DNA of 35,507 bases from Glaesserella parasuis (GCF_002015085.1 NZ_MUXW01000056.1:1-35507), one strand, 5' to 3'; shown: positions 24,479-30,684, counted from the first letter of the stretch. Notes: generated by a model from the sequence alone, not told the origin. Program-made: numbers and translations.

Positions 24479-24510
24479 AAAAAAAGCCTCTTTAAGTGAT
24501 ACTTAAAGAG
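24479..24510 (-). terminator. Terminator that also covers the endolysin ribosome binding site
   Basis: On the minus strand CTCTTTAAG-TATCA-CTTAAAGAG (24510-24488) is a 9-bp stem, then GC and seven T directly before the endolysin ATG. The right arm includes the GAG of the AGAGG ribosome binding site. It should end the mor transcript and block endolysin translation from any read-through. Confidence 0.8.
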
Positions 24511-24560
24511 ACTTTAAAGAATTAGGAGCGTGGAGAGTATGGGAAGACTTTCCACACTAA
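24511..24560 (-). promoter_or_regulatory. Putative activator-dependent late promoter Plys
   Basis: Minus strand: TTTTAGTGTGGAA-AGTC-TTCC (dyad 24542-24553), 25 nt, then TAAAGT (24516-24511), placing the start near 24504. The 5' part is nearly identical to the gene I copy (TTTAGTGTGGAA). The dyad overlaps the last codons of mor's C-terminal region boundary and the promoter reads into the lysis genes. The -10 is the poorest of the three; TAATTC at 24524-24519 is an alternative. Confidence 0.5.
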
Positions 24561-24982
24561 AACAAGACTGACTGAGATACAGATTTATAACGTTGATAAT
24601 ATCGTACAACCTCCCACGCAGTGCGATCACAAATTTGATATTTCTGACAAAGTCGCATTATCGCCATTCTCCCACTTAACTTGTCCGTTTCGGTTAAATG
24701 GCAAAAATCTGCATAAAGCTGTTGATTTCGCAAAATCCGCAATGCCGTTTCACAGCGAGGAATATAAACTTCACCCACTTGCATATAACTTTGCAGTTTT
24801 ACTGCATCTTCTTGCCCCAACACCTCACGCAATTTATCAAAATACTTAGCAGACTTTGAGAACTGAAACGAAAAGCCCCCAAAGGCTTTAACAAATTTCT
24901 CCGTTGCAGGCAATCCAATCACCGCCACAATCTCTCTGACACTATCAGGCAAATACTCTTCTACATTTTCAAACTCACACAT
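24557..24982 (-). CDS. mor: Mor/C-family transcription activator
   Basis: 141 residues. The N-terminal dimerisation part (LPDSVREIVAVIGLPATEKFVKAFGG) and the C-terminal helix-turn-helix (MAIMRLCQKYQICDRTAWEVVRYY) define the Mor family of phage Mu middle/late activators, which bind dyads centred near -43 and recruit RNA polymerase. GGAGGGGTT precedes the ATG. Only one family member is present, while Mu has both Mor and C, so this one probably controls all late genes (inference). It is isolated by terminators on both sides. Confidence 0.9.
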   Translation of the reverse strand: MCEFENVEEYLPDSVREIVAVIGLPATEKFVKAFGGFSFQFSKSAKYFDKLREVLGQEDAVKLQSYMQVGEVYIPRCETALRILRNQQLYADFCHLTETDKLSGRMAIMRLCQKYQICDRTAWEVVRYYQRYKSVSQSVLF

Positions 24983-25087
24983 AACCCCTCCATTTCAGAC
25001 TGATTAATGGAGTATTGTCAGGCACGTTTTTCAAAAGTGTGAACATTTTTGCAAAAAAATTTATAAAAAAAGACCGCTTGTAAAAAC

Positions 25088-25109
25088 AAAAAGAGCCACA
25101 GCGTGGCTC
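25088..25109 (-). terminator. Terminator T1 after first moron gene
   Basis: GAGCCAC-GCT-GTGGCTC (25109-25093 on the minus strand) is followed by five T. It lies 12 bases after the stop of the 226-residue secreted protein gene. The same hairpin recurs at 25901-25917. Confidence 0.85.
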
Positions 25110-25120
25110 GATTATCAATA

Positions 25121-25801
25121 CTAAAATTTTTCAGCGGGTCGATCATCTATAGTGGTAATAGGCATATTAGGAATAGTGAAATGTAATTCCAGAGAATAAA
25201 TCCCTTTATAATTATTAACTTTCATTTCAACAAAACGAGTATCTTTAGGTAGCTTAGATAAGAAAGATGAAAAAGATGATAGCCCCTTAGAGCTTTTTAA
25301 TGTCTGTTGAGCTTTGTTGTGTTCCATATAATAAAGTATTGCTGAGTTGTTTTCTTTTTCTTCAGCTTCTAATTTATCTAGTTTAGCATCTGCAGATGGA
25401 CCAAAATCTTTTAACCGACCATTAAAAATCTCTTCATACAAGTTTAAAGCACTATCCTGATCTTTAATTTCATATAGCTCAAATCCTGATTTAATCATTC
25501 CGCGAAATAACTCAAGATATGTTTTCTTGTCGATGGGGTCTGGAGTTTTTAACAAGATCGTTTTTGTTCGGTCGTTATCAAAATAAACTGTGATATTAAA
25601 GGGTATTCCATACAAATTTTCAAAACCTCTTTCTGCACAAAGTTTGTTTTCACCCATACTAAATTGACATTCTCCAAAGTTCCAAAATTTTTTTTGGAAG
25701 TCTAGTTTGTGCATATCATAAGAGTATTCTTTAAAGATTTTAACTTCGGTAGCATTTGCATTAAAGGTCAAAAGCCCAAGAAGGAATAGTAGTTTCTTCA
25801 T
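25121..25801 (-). CDS. Secreted protein of unknown function (moron A)
   Basis: 226 residues with a clear signal peptide (MKKLLFLLGLLTFNANA, cleavage near 17). The mature protein is charged and mixed alpha/beta, with two Cys in 'FGECQFSMGENKLCAERG' that could pair, and a helical middle (DAKLDKLEAEEKENN). I do not recognise a family. AAGGAG precedes the ATG. It stands between its own terminators and outside the phage operons, as a moron would, so it may alter the lysogen's surface or block superinfection (inference). Confidence 0.75.
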   Translation of the reverse strand: MKKLLFLLGLLTFNANATEVKIFKEYSYDMHKLDFQKKFWNFGECQFSMGENKLCAERGFENLYGIPFNITVYFDNDRTKTILLKTPDPIDKKTYLELFRGMIKSGFELYEIKDQDSALNLYEEIFNGRLKDFGPSADAKLDKLEAEEKENNSAILYYMEHNKAQQTLKSSKGLSSFSSFLSKLPKDTRFVEMKVNNYKGIYSLELHFTIPNMPITTIDDRPAEKF

Positions 25802-25834
25802 TTTTAAACTCCTTAAAGATTGTTTTTACTGAAA

Positions 25835-25889
25835 AATCTACCACAAAAAAGCCCCGAATGATCAGGGCTATGCAAAAAATTTTGTAAAT
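25835..25889. repeat. 55-bp border repeat, copy 1 (contains terminator T2)
   Basis: From AATCTACCACAAAA to ATTTTGTAAAT this repeats 26473-26527 with a single change. It holds the hairpin AGCCCCGA-N4-TCAGGGCT (25850-25869, one mismatch), which on the minus strand is followed by six T. It is just upstream of moron A. Confidence 0.9.
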
Positions 25890-25900
25890 TTCCAACCAAA

Positions 25901-25917
25901 AGAGCCACAGCGTGGCT
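25901..25917 (-). terminator. Terminator T1' after second moron gene
   Basis: The same GAGCCAC/GTGGCTC hairpin as at 25093, followed on the minus strand by TTTTGG. It lies downstream of moron B, before the second hairpin at 25850. Confidence 0.75.
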
Positions 25918-25930
25918 CAATTATGCGTAA

Positions 25931-25952
25931 CCCCGTACGCTTGCGTGCGGGG
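25931..25952. repeat. GC-rich 10-bp hairpin between moron genes
   Basis: CCCCGTACGC and GCGTGCGGGG pair over ten positions (one G-T) around a two-base centre. It stands about 30 bp after the moron B stop. Its base composition stands out against the AT-rich surroundings; it could be a REP-like element or RNA stabiliser. Confidence 0.6.
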
Positions 25953-25984
25953 GATAAAAAGATCGCTGGTTAGGTAGCTTGAGA

Positions 25985-26428
25985 TTATTTAGTTTTTTGT
26001 TTTAAAATTTTATAAAGTGAATTAACCGAAGCTAATGCTTCTGCTGGCGTGGGAGCAACAACAACAGTAGATGCGTAGTTTGTTGCAACAGTCATGCAGT
26101 CAATGTCATCAGGAGCTTGCCTTTTTAATGTTCCTATAGCCTCAATAACCTCAAGGGGAGTTACAAAAAAATCGTCTTTTGCCAAAGATGTCTGAACAGC
26201 AACAGAAAGTTTTGCAACCTCCGTGATAGAGTCCTCACCACAAATACCTTTTACATTATCTAAAGATCTCATTATTCTTATTTTGGTAATAGTATTAGCA
26301 TAATTACCTTCACCAAAACTCGCTACAGCAATCTTCTCTGCTAACTGCTCCTGTTGATTAAGGGAAATTTCTGCCTTGGCAGTTAAAGAAAGAAGAATAA
26401 GTAGAGTTACAAATAGATTTTTTCGCAT
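25985..26428 (-). CDS. Secreted protein of unknown function (moron B)
   Basis: 147 residues, with a signal peptide (MRKNLFVTLLILLSLTAKA, cleavage near 19). The mature part is about 128 residues and helical, with two Cys ('IKGICGED'-like site and 'DDIDCMTV') that may form one disulphide. No family is recognised. AAGAGG precedes the ATG. It lies between the 55-bp border repeats and has terminators on both sides. A periplasmic role in the lysogen, such as immunity to other phages, is possible but not shown. Confidence 0.72.
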   Translation of the reverse strand: MRKNLFVTLLILLSLTAKAEISLNQQEQLAEKIAVASFGEGNYANTITKIRIMRSLDNVKGICGEDSITEVAKLSVAVQTSLAKDDFFVTPLEVIEAIGTLKRQAPDDIDCMTVATNYASTVVVAPTPAEALASVNSLYKILKQKTK

Positions 26429-26472
26429 ATAAACCTCTTACAATTACCCTAAATAAATTAAATGACACTTTC

Positions 26473-26527
26473 AATCTACCACAAAAAAGCCCCGAATGAT
26501 CGGGGCTATGCAAAAAATTTTGTAAAT
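26473..26527. repeat. 55-bp border repeat, copy 2 (contains terminator T2')
   Basis: Second copy of the element at 25835-25889. Here the hairpin AGCCCCGA-ATGA-TCGGGGCT (26488-26507) is perfect and is followed on the minus strand by six T. It begins two bases after the gp16 stop and is the likely end of the early operon. Confidence 0.9.
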
Positions 26528-26528
26528 A

Positions 26529-26951
26529 TCAGGTTCTTCGCCCATTTCGATGGGCATTCACCGCTAACATCTGCACAATTTTAAAAATCTGGTCTGTCGT
26601 ACACCATTGCAAACGCTCAATACCAAACGACCGCTTGCAGATAGCGTGAACATAATGCCAAGACTTACCACTACTAGCAATAAAGGCTTCAATCTTTCTA
26701 ATATAACTTTGACGCACCTCATCTGCATTACTGGCTGTCGGGCGTTTACCATATTGTTTCGATTTCACCTTAAACCCTTTGGCACGCATACCTTGCAACA
26801 CTATCATCAACTCAGGGTCAGTCATCATCGAACAACTAGGTTTATCTACCAACTCCATTAAAAAGAGCTTATAGGCTTCATCACTCATCTTCAGCTCGCT
26901 CTTTCCAATATGGATTTTCTGTATCATCTGTTTACGAGTTTGTGCGTACAT
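26529..26951 (-). CDS. Mu gp16-like protein (DUF1018)
   Basis: 140 residues from the ATG at 26951, preceded by AGGAGAAAGAGA; a start at 26987 is possible but lacks a site. 'IQKIHIGKSELKMSDEAYKLFLMEL' and 'GKSWHYVHAICKRSFGIERLQWCT' are the DUF1018 signature. It is the last gene of the early region in many Mu-like phages; its role is unknown, perhaps regulatory or in DNA handling. It overlaps the preceding gene by 20 bp. Confidence 0.85.
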   Translation of the reverse strand: MYAQTRKQMIQKIHIGKSELKMSDEAYKLFLMELVDKPSCSMMTDPELMIVLQGMRAKGFKVKSKQYGKRPTASNADEVRQSYIRKIEAFIASSGKSWHYVHAICKRSFGIERLQWCTTDQIFKIVQMLAVNAHRNGRRT

Positions 26952-27495
26952 TCTCTTTCTCCTGTTGCCACTGTTTCCAATCCGCAAAGCCGTGTAAATT
27001 CACACATTCACCTTCGCCCCTTAACCGAACCAAGCGATCAATGTACTGAATATTCGCTGTCCGATTGTCGCTTTTTGCTCTTTCCTGTGCTTCTTCACCC
27101 GAAAGCACCTGATTATTTTCTTCCGTTCTAACCACCGCAAACTGAGGCTTCACGCTTTCATAGACTTTCTTTAAGTAATTATGACTGTTCAACGGCTCAA
27201 ATTTGCCATTCTCCCGACGATGACGTCGCACCTGCTCAACCGTATCAGCCAACGCTTTTGCCAAGACATTAGAGCAAGGATAAAGCTCCAGCAAACTTTG
27301 CAAAATCCGCAACGCACGCCCATTGCTTAAACTGCTTTTTGGGGGTTTAAACAGCCCCAAATATGCCACCGCAGGACGACCACAACCAGCAGTCATTTCG
27401 GTGATCGTTTTAAGTAACTCTCGCCCAGCATCATCTTCAACCAACGCTTCCAGCGTTAAATCTGAGTGACAAATCGGGCAACGACACAATTTCAT
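26932..27495 (-). CDS. Unknown early protein with N-terminal CxxC motif
   Basis: 187 residues. The start MKLCRCPICHSDLTLEAL holds Cys at positions 4, 6 and 9, in the style of a zinc ribbon, and 'TAGCGRPAVAYLGLFKPPKSSLSNGRAL' follows. The middle (LADTVEQVRRHRRENGKFEPLNSHNYL) is a basic helical segment. It could be a DNA-binding protein of the early region, but I do not recognise it. A strong GGGAGGT site precedes the ATG. The leader before it is unusually structured. Confidence 0.65.
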   Translation of the reverse strand: MKLCRCPICHSDLTLEALVEDDAGRELLKTITEMTAGCGRPAVAYLGLFKPPKSSLSNGRALRILQSLLELYPCSNVLAKALADTVEQVRRHRRENGKFEPLNSHNYLKKVYESVKPQFAVVRTEENNQVLSGEEAQERAKSDNRTANIQYIDRLVRLRGEGECVNLHGFADWKQWQQEKENVRTNS

Positions 27496-27516
27496 TTTGC
27501 ACCTCCCTAAGAAAAC

Positions 27517-27542
27517 AGAGATAAACGCTGTCGTTTATCTCT
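27517..27542 (-). promoter_or_regulatory. Perfect 11-bp hairpin in the leader of the CxxC protein gene
   Basis: AGAGATAAACG-N4-CGTTTATCTCT is a perfect inverted repeat, followed on the minus strand by GTTTTCTTAGGGAGG, so it ends just before the ribosome binding site at about 27510. It could attenuate transcription or control translation. Confidence 0.7.
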
Positions 27543-27553
27543 ATTCTCTCAAC

Positions 27554-27617
27554 CACCGCCCCAAGTGCATTTCACAATTTCATTAGGCCCTGCCGATAAG
27601 AATAGTGTGGGGCGGTG
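27554..27617 (-). ncRNA. Candidate structured leader RNA
   Basis: CACCGCCCCA (27554-27563) and TGGGGCGGTG (27608-27617) pair over ten bases around a 44-base loop. With the hairpin at 27517-27542 this makes two stems in a gap of about 165 bases with no accepted gene. Just upstream, AAGGAGG sits before ATG immediately followed by TAA (27640-27635). I call it a structured regulatory leader, with low certainty. Confidence 0.4.
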
Positions 27618-27661
27618 TGAGTATTTTTTAGTGGTTACATAGTTTCCTCCTTGTTTTTGAA

Positions 27662-28039
27662 TTAGCTCAATCTAATTGAAACACCATTTCCTATAACAAC
27701 ACGTTTTTTGTCTTGCTCTGCATATTTCTGCAGTAAGGAATAAGTCTTTGGCATTAGATCCTTTGTAATTTCTTGATTATAAGTTGCTTCCAATTCTGCC
27801 CAATTTTTGATAATTTCCGCCCAAACAGGACAGATAGACGTTAACTTACTCAAATGATTTCGCATTGTTGGTGCGACAGTTAGTAATTGCATACAACGCC
27901 TTAAATCTGCAGGATCTTGTGGATAACATGCTCGTTTTGGTACCACATCAAAGCCGACTACAAACGCCATTGTTTTACTACTTAACCCTGTTTCACCATC
28001 AGCCAGCCATTCAATTATTTGTTGTTGCATTTTGTTCAT
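27662..28039 (-). CDS. Phage protein of unknown function (SSK...DPADLxRC family)
   Basis: 125 residues from the ATG at 28039, with GGGG seven bases upstream. 'IIEWLADGETGLSSKTMAFVV' and 'CYPQDPADLRRCMQLL' with 'CPVWAEIIKNWAELEATY' resemble a common prophage family in Gram-negative bacteria that has no known function. It lies in the early operon after RdgC. It has no membrane segment. Confidence 0.72.
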   Translation of the reverse strand: MNKMQQQIIEWLADGETGLSSKTMAFVVGFDVVPKRACYPQDPADLRRCMQLLTVAPTMRNHLSKLTSICPVWAEIIKNWAELEATYNQEITKDLMPKTYSLLQKYAEQDKKRVVIGNGVSIRLS

Positions 28040-28055
28040 TTTATTTCCCCACCAC

Positions 28056-29012
28056 TTAAACAAAACTCTCTAACTTCGTTTCCCCTGTAAACTCTAGCGC
28101 TGTAGCACTTGCAATTTTGAGTAAGGCATTAAGCTGACCTTCAAGGTATTCCGTTAAAATAGCGTGCTTATGTGCTTCTCTTGTACCGTTTAACTGACGA
28201 GCAATATCGGCATATTCGGTAAAACGCATCGAGCGGATTTTTAAATGTTCATCCAACTTAAAATTTACAATAAACGCCTCTTCGCTTTCATAACGCATCG
28301 CCATAGATTGCACACGAAAACCATTTTGTAACGCCCCTAACGCTTTTTCCTTGCCGTCTAACGTATCCAAATGGCGACAAGTCAAAAACTCTTCATTGTC
28401 GTTTGCCAACTTACGCAAAGTCGCTTCGTGTTGGAAATGTAGATATTTAAAAAGCGGTTCACCTTTTTCCAAAAATTTAGTCAATTTAGTGTTTAAACCC
28501 AACTTTTCTTCCGACACAACAATGCTTTTAAAACCTGCAAGTTCAAATAATTTAATCAAGTGGTTCAACGCTAAACGGCTATGCTTAGAGCGGTTATTTG
28601 TAAAAAGTAGCTCTTTTTCTGGACTGTAAAACACATTGACTAATTCACTCGAAAATGGCACAACTTGCAGTAAATGAGCTTCGGCAGTTTGTCGCCACTC
28701 TTTATCAGTATTCGGCACAATCTTCGGCATTCTTTCATCTCGAAGTGATTCTGATTTTTTCAGCTCATAAATTTTGGCTGAAAGTAACTCTTTAGTCACT
28801 TTTTTAAAGGTTGTCCGCAAAGTAAAGAACAACCCATTATCCAGTTCTAACACTTTCGTATTTGTCATCGGATTTTTGACTAACTCAATGGTGGTATAAC
28901 TGTCCGCAGGCTCAAAAGTAGCCTCTTCTAACACTTCTTTCACATTGTCCACAGGGAACTTAATGCTATGAATGTTGCATTGTGTCATTTGAATAAAATC
29001 ACTGTTTTTCAT
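28056..29012 (-). CDS. rdgC: RdgC-like recombination-associated protein
   Basis: 318 residues, near the family length of about 300. The N-terminal half ('VDNVKEVLEEATFEPADS', 'ELDNGLFFTLRTTFKKVTKELLSAKIYEL') and the C-terminal half ('CRHLDTLDGKEKALGALQNG', then 'QSMAMRYESEEAFIVNFKLDEHLKIRSMRFTE') follow the RdgC pattern. RdgC forms a ring around DNA and blocks RecA. In the phage early operon, with Gam nearby, it may control recombination or the RecA signal that cleaves the repressor (inference). AGAGGAAA precedes the ATG. Some sequence divergence from chromosomal RdgC is evident. Confidence 0.75.
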   Translation of the reverse strand: MKNSDFIQMTQCNIHSIKFPVDNVKEVLEEATFEPADSYTTIELVKNPMTNTKVLELDNGLFFTLRTTFKKVTKELLSAKIYELKKSESLRDERMPKIVPNTDKEWRQTAEAHLLQVVPFSSELVNVFYSPEKELLFTNNRSKHSRLALNHLIKLFELAGFKSIVVSEEKLGLNTKLTKFLEKGEPLFKYLHFQHEATLRKLANDNEEFLTCRHLDTLDGKEKALGALQNGFRVQSMAMRYESEEAFIVNFKLDEHLKIRSMRFTEYADIARQLNGTREAHKHAILTEYLEGQLNALLKIASATALEFTGETKLESFV

Positions 29013-29013
29013 C

Positions 29014-29199
29014 TTAGTTTTCCTCTTGGTTAGTTGATAATTTAAGCTTCACCCGCTGAATCTGCCCAGCCACGTCCATCAAAACCACGCCAGCCAGTGC
29101 CAAATCGTCCATTTCGACTAATTCCATCGCCCCTTGTAGCTTTTCAATCAGGTCATACAAGCGGTCTTTTATTTGCCATTTTTCACTATCGGTCATCAT
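29014..29199 (-). CDS. Small helical protein of unknown function
   Basis: 61 residues (MMTDSEKWQIKDRLYDLIEK...), with two possible ATGs (29199 and 29196) after AAGGGG. It is helical and acidic, ends one base before the RdgC ATG's region, and is part of the early operon. An uptake-signal copy (29157-29165) lies within the coding region. No family recognised. Confidence 0.62.
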   Translation of the reverse strand: MMTDSEKWQIKDRLYDLIEKLQGAMELVEMDDLALAGVVLMDVAGQIQRVKLKLSTNQEEN

Positions 29200-29206
29200 T
29201 TACCCC

Positions 29207-29398
29207 TTAAGCTCTTTTCTCACAGAACTCGTAACGGCTTTCGCACCACTTTTGATTAAGTGGATTCGTCGCAAAGTTTAACGCCTTATCCCACGCATCG
29301 CCTGCCTGTAAATACTTGCCTTCACGCTCAAGTGTTGAAGCAAGCTCACTAAAATACTTAAACCGCTCACGTTTGAGTGCATCTGGTTTCTTTTTCAT
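29207..29398 (-). CDS. ANR-family regulator-like protein
   Basis: 63 residues from the ATG at 29398, preceded by AAGGGGAAAGAT. 'FKYFSELASTLEREGKYLQAGDAWDKALNFATNPLNQKWCESRYEFCEKR' has the ANR family pattern: an amphipathic helix pair with 'A...ER.G.Y..A...W..A' and 'NP.N..W...R..FC'. ANR proteins (such as Aar of enteroaggregative E. coli) dampen AraC-type and other regulators. Here it may act on host or phage transcription. Confidence 0.7.
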   Translation of the reverse strand: MKKKPDALKRERFKYFSELASTLEREGKYLQAGDAWDKALNFATNPLNQKWCESRYEFCEKRA

Positions 29399-29447
29399 AT
29401 CTTTCCCCTTATGGTTAAAACACATTATTAACGCCCTTCTTATTATT

Positions 29448-29509
29448 CCCCTCGCCCACTTGCGGGAGAGGGTGGAGAAAATCCGCAAGGATTTTCGGAG
29501 GGAGAGGGG
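29448..29509. repeat. REP-like palindromic element
   Basis: The outer arms CCCCTCGCCC and its near mirror GGGAGAGGGG enclose a second hairpin, AAAATCC-GCAA-GGATTTT. The whole resembles the CCCTCTCCC...GGGAGAGGG elements found in many bacterial genomes. It is GC-rich and lies between the ANR-like gene and the 40-residue membrane gene. Confidence 0.65.
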
Positions 29510-29533
29510 ATTTAAAGAGCGTTTAAATGAGCT

Positions 29534-29656
29534 TTAACTTATTAAGTCAATAACTCTGCCCATTGCTATAAGAAATAGAAAAAGCACAATAAAAGAGAGA
29601 CCTAACGCTAATGGGACAAGAAAAAAACCTGCAACAACATAAAACAGAATGTCCAT
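29534..29656 (-). CDS. Small membrane protein after Gam
   Basis: 40 residues, almost all hydrophobic (MDILFYVVAGFFLVPLALGL then SFIVLFLFLIAMGRVIDLIS). The ATG overlaps the Gam stop (TGATG) after GGGGGGAAG, a strong site. It would cross the membrane once or twice. In Mu the early gene kil lies after B and before gam; a toxic early role is one idea, but I cannot show it. Confidence 0.65.
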   Translation of the reverse strand: MDILFYVVAGFFLVPLALGLSFIVLFLFLIAMGRVIDLIS

Positions 29657-30180
29657 CACTTCCCCCCTTGCTCAAACGGCTTAATCACAAAATCTTCCAC
29701 CCCTTGCTTAATCGTCACGCCAGCAATCCCTTTTGCCACTTCAGGCTCAAGAAGTAGGGCTTCTTTGTTGATTTCGTTTTTAGTGCGAATAAAGCGGTCA
29801 AAGCCCATACGTTGCATAAAATCAAGCACCGCATCCGCCCCACGAATTGCCACAGAAGACGGACGTTGTCGCCATTGCACTTCGCCTGTCACAAAGTTAG
29901 CGGTTTTACTCTTGCCGTTTTCCGTCAATTCATCACGGTGTGCTTCGCAGTATTCCTGCACCGCTTGCTGTAACGGCTCAATCTCTGCCTGTAAACGTTT
30001 CAACTCGGGGGCGTAACGCTCACTGGTTTCTGCGATAATGTCGTTCATCTCCGTCGTTAAACGGGTATGTTCACGACTTAAATCGCCGATTTCCTTAATC
30101 GCACTTTGCACTTGCTCTTCCGTGGTAAAACGCAGTTTTGCTGGTTGTTTTACTCGGGTTTTTGTGGGTTGTTTTGCCAT
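29656..30180 (-). CDS. gam: Host-nuclease inhibitor Gam
   Basis: 174 residues, the same size as Mu Gam. 'LSREHTRLTTEMNDIIAETSERYAPELKRL' coiled coil, 'SKTANFVTGEVQWRQRPSSVAIRG' and 'GFDRFIRTKNEINKEALLLEPEVAKGIAGVTIKQGVEDFVI' are the family motifs. Gam is a Ku-like ring that shields linear DNA ends from RecBCD. An AGGAG site precedes the ATG. Position in the early operon is as in Mu. Confidence 0.93.
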   Translation of the reverse strand: MAKQPTKTRVKQPAKLRFTTEEQVQSAIKEIGDLSREHTRLTTEMNDIIAETSERYAPELKRLQAEIEPLQQAVQEYCEAHRDELTENGKSKTANFVTGEVQWRQRPSSVAIRGADAVLDFMQRMGFDRFIRTKNEINKEALLLEPEVAKGIAGVTIKQGVEDFVIKPFEQGGK

Positions 30181-30190
30181 TTTTTAACTC

Positions 30191-30484
30191 CTAAACTTTC
30201 GCTTCCCACCACACTCTAATTCCTTCAATCATCGTGTAGTAACCTTTCCATATACCTAAATCTTCGCTATGCCCTTGGGCATACCAGTGTGCTTTTCTTG
30301 ACTCAATTAACGCTCTTGCCACCCCCTCATTACCTGCAATATCCACTTTGATTCGTGGTTTAATCTTCGTAAAATCAATCATCAACACCGTAAAACCTAA
30401 CGCATTGATATGCCCAATCGCCTTTTGTGTTTGGCGTAAATACTTCACCGCCATCTGATTTGCTCTATTAATTGTGCGCCCCAT
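30191..30484 (-). CDS. Early protein of unknown function
   Basis: 97 residues (MGRTINRANQMAVKYLRQTQ...). It has an N-terminal basic helix, a beta part (HINALGFTVLMIDFTKIKPRIKVD) and a Trp-rich end (GIWKGYYTMIEGIRVWW). No family is recognised. It lies between the small HTH gene (ends one base before) and Gam. Confidence 0.65.
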   Translation of the reverse strand: MGRTINRANQMAVKYLRQTQKAIGHINALGFTVLMIDFTKIKPRIKVDIAGNEGVARALIESRKAHWYAQGHSEDLGIWKGYYTMIEGIRVWWEAKV

Positions 30485-30485
30485 C

Positions 30486-30677
30486 TCACACCACCTTTTC
30501 TTTTCCCAACTTCACAACGACCACCCGTTGCCCTCTATTCCTGCGGTGATAGCTCGGCGTTGACCATTTCCGCACCGTTTTTGCTGTCACCCCTAACTTG
30601 ATTGCTAACTCTTCGGCTGTACCGTCAGCCACATTCTCTTCGCCACGATACGCCGCATAGATCTGACGGTATCTCAT
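30486..30677 (-). CDS. Small HTH protein
   Basis: 63 residues from the ATG at 30677 with AGGTGG just upstream; an earlier TTG would extend it into gene B. 'GTAEELAIKLGVTAKTVRKWSTPSYHRR' is a helix-turn-helix recognition unit, and the end (NRGQRVVVVKLGKEK) is basic. It probably binds DNA, perhaps to tune early transcription. Confidence 0.7.
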   Translation of the reverse strand: MRYRQIYAAYRGEENVADGTAEELAIKLGVTAKTVRKWSTPSYHRRNRGQRVVVVKLGKEKVV

Positions 30678-30684
30678 TTGCCAC

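Noticed and set aside
25835..26527. Repeated elements as a CRISPR array
   Set aside because: Only two copies exist, they are terminators flanking a gene, and there are no regular short spacers.
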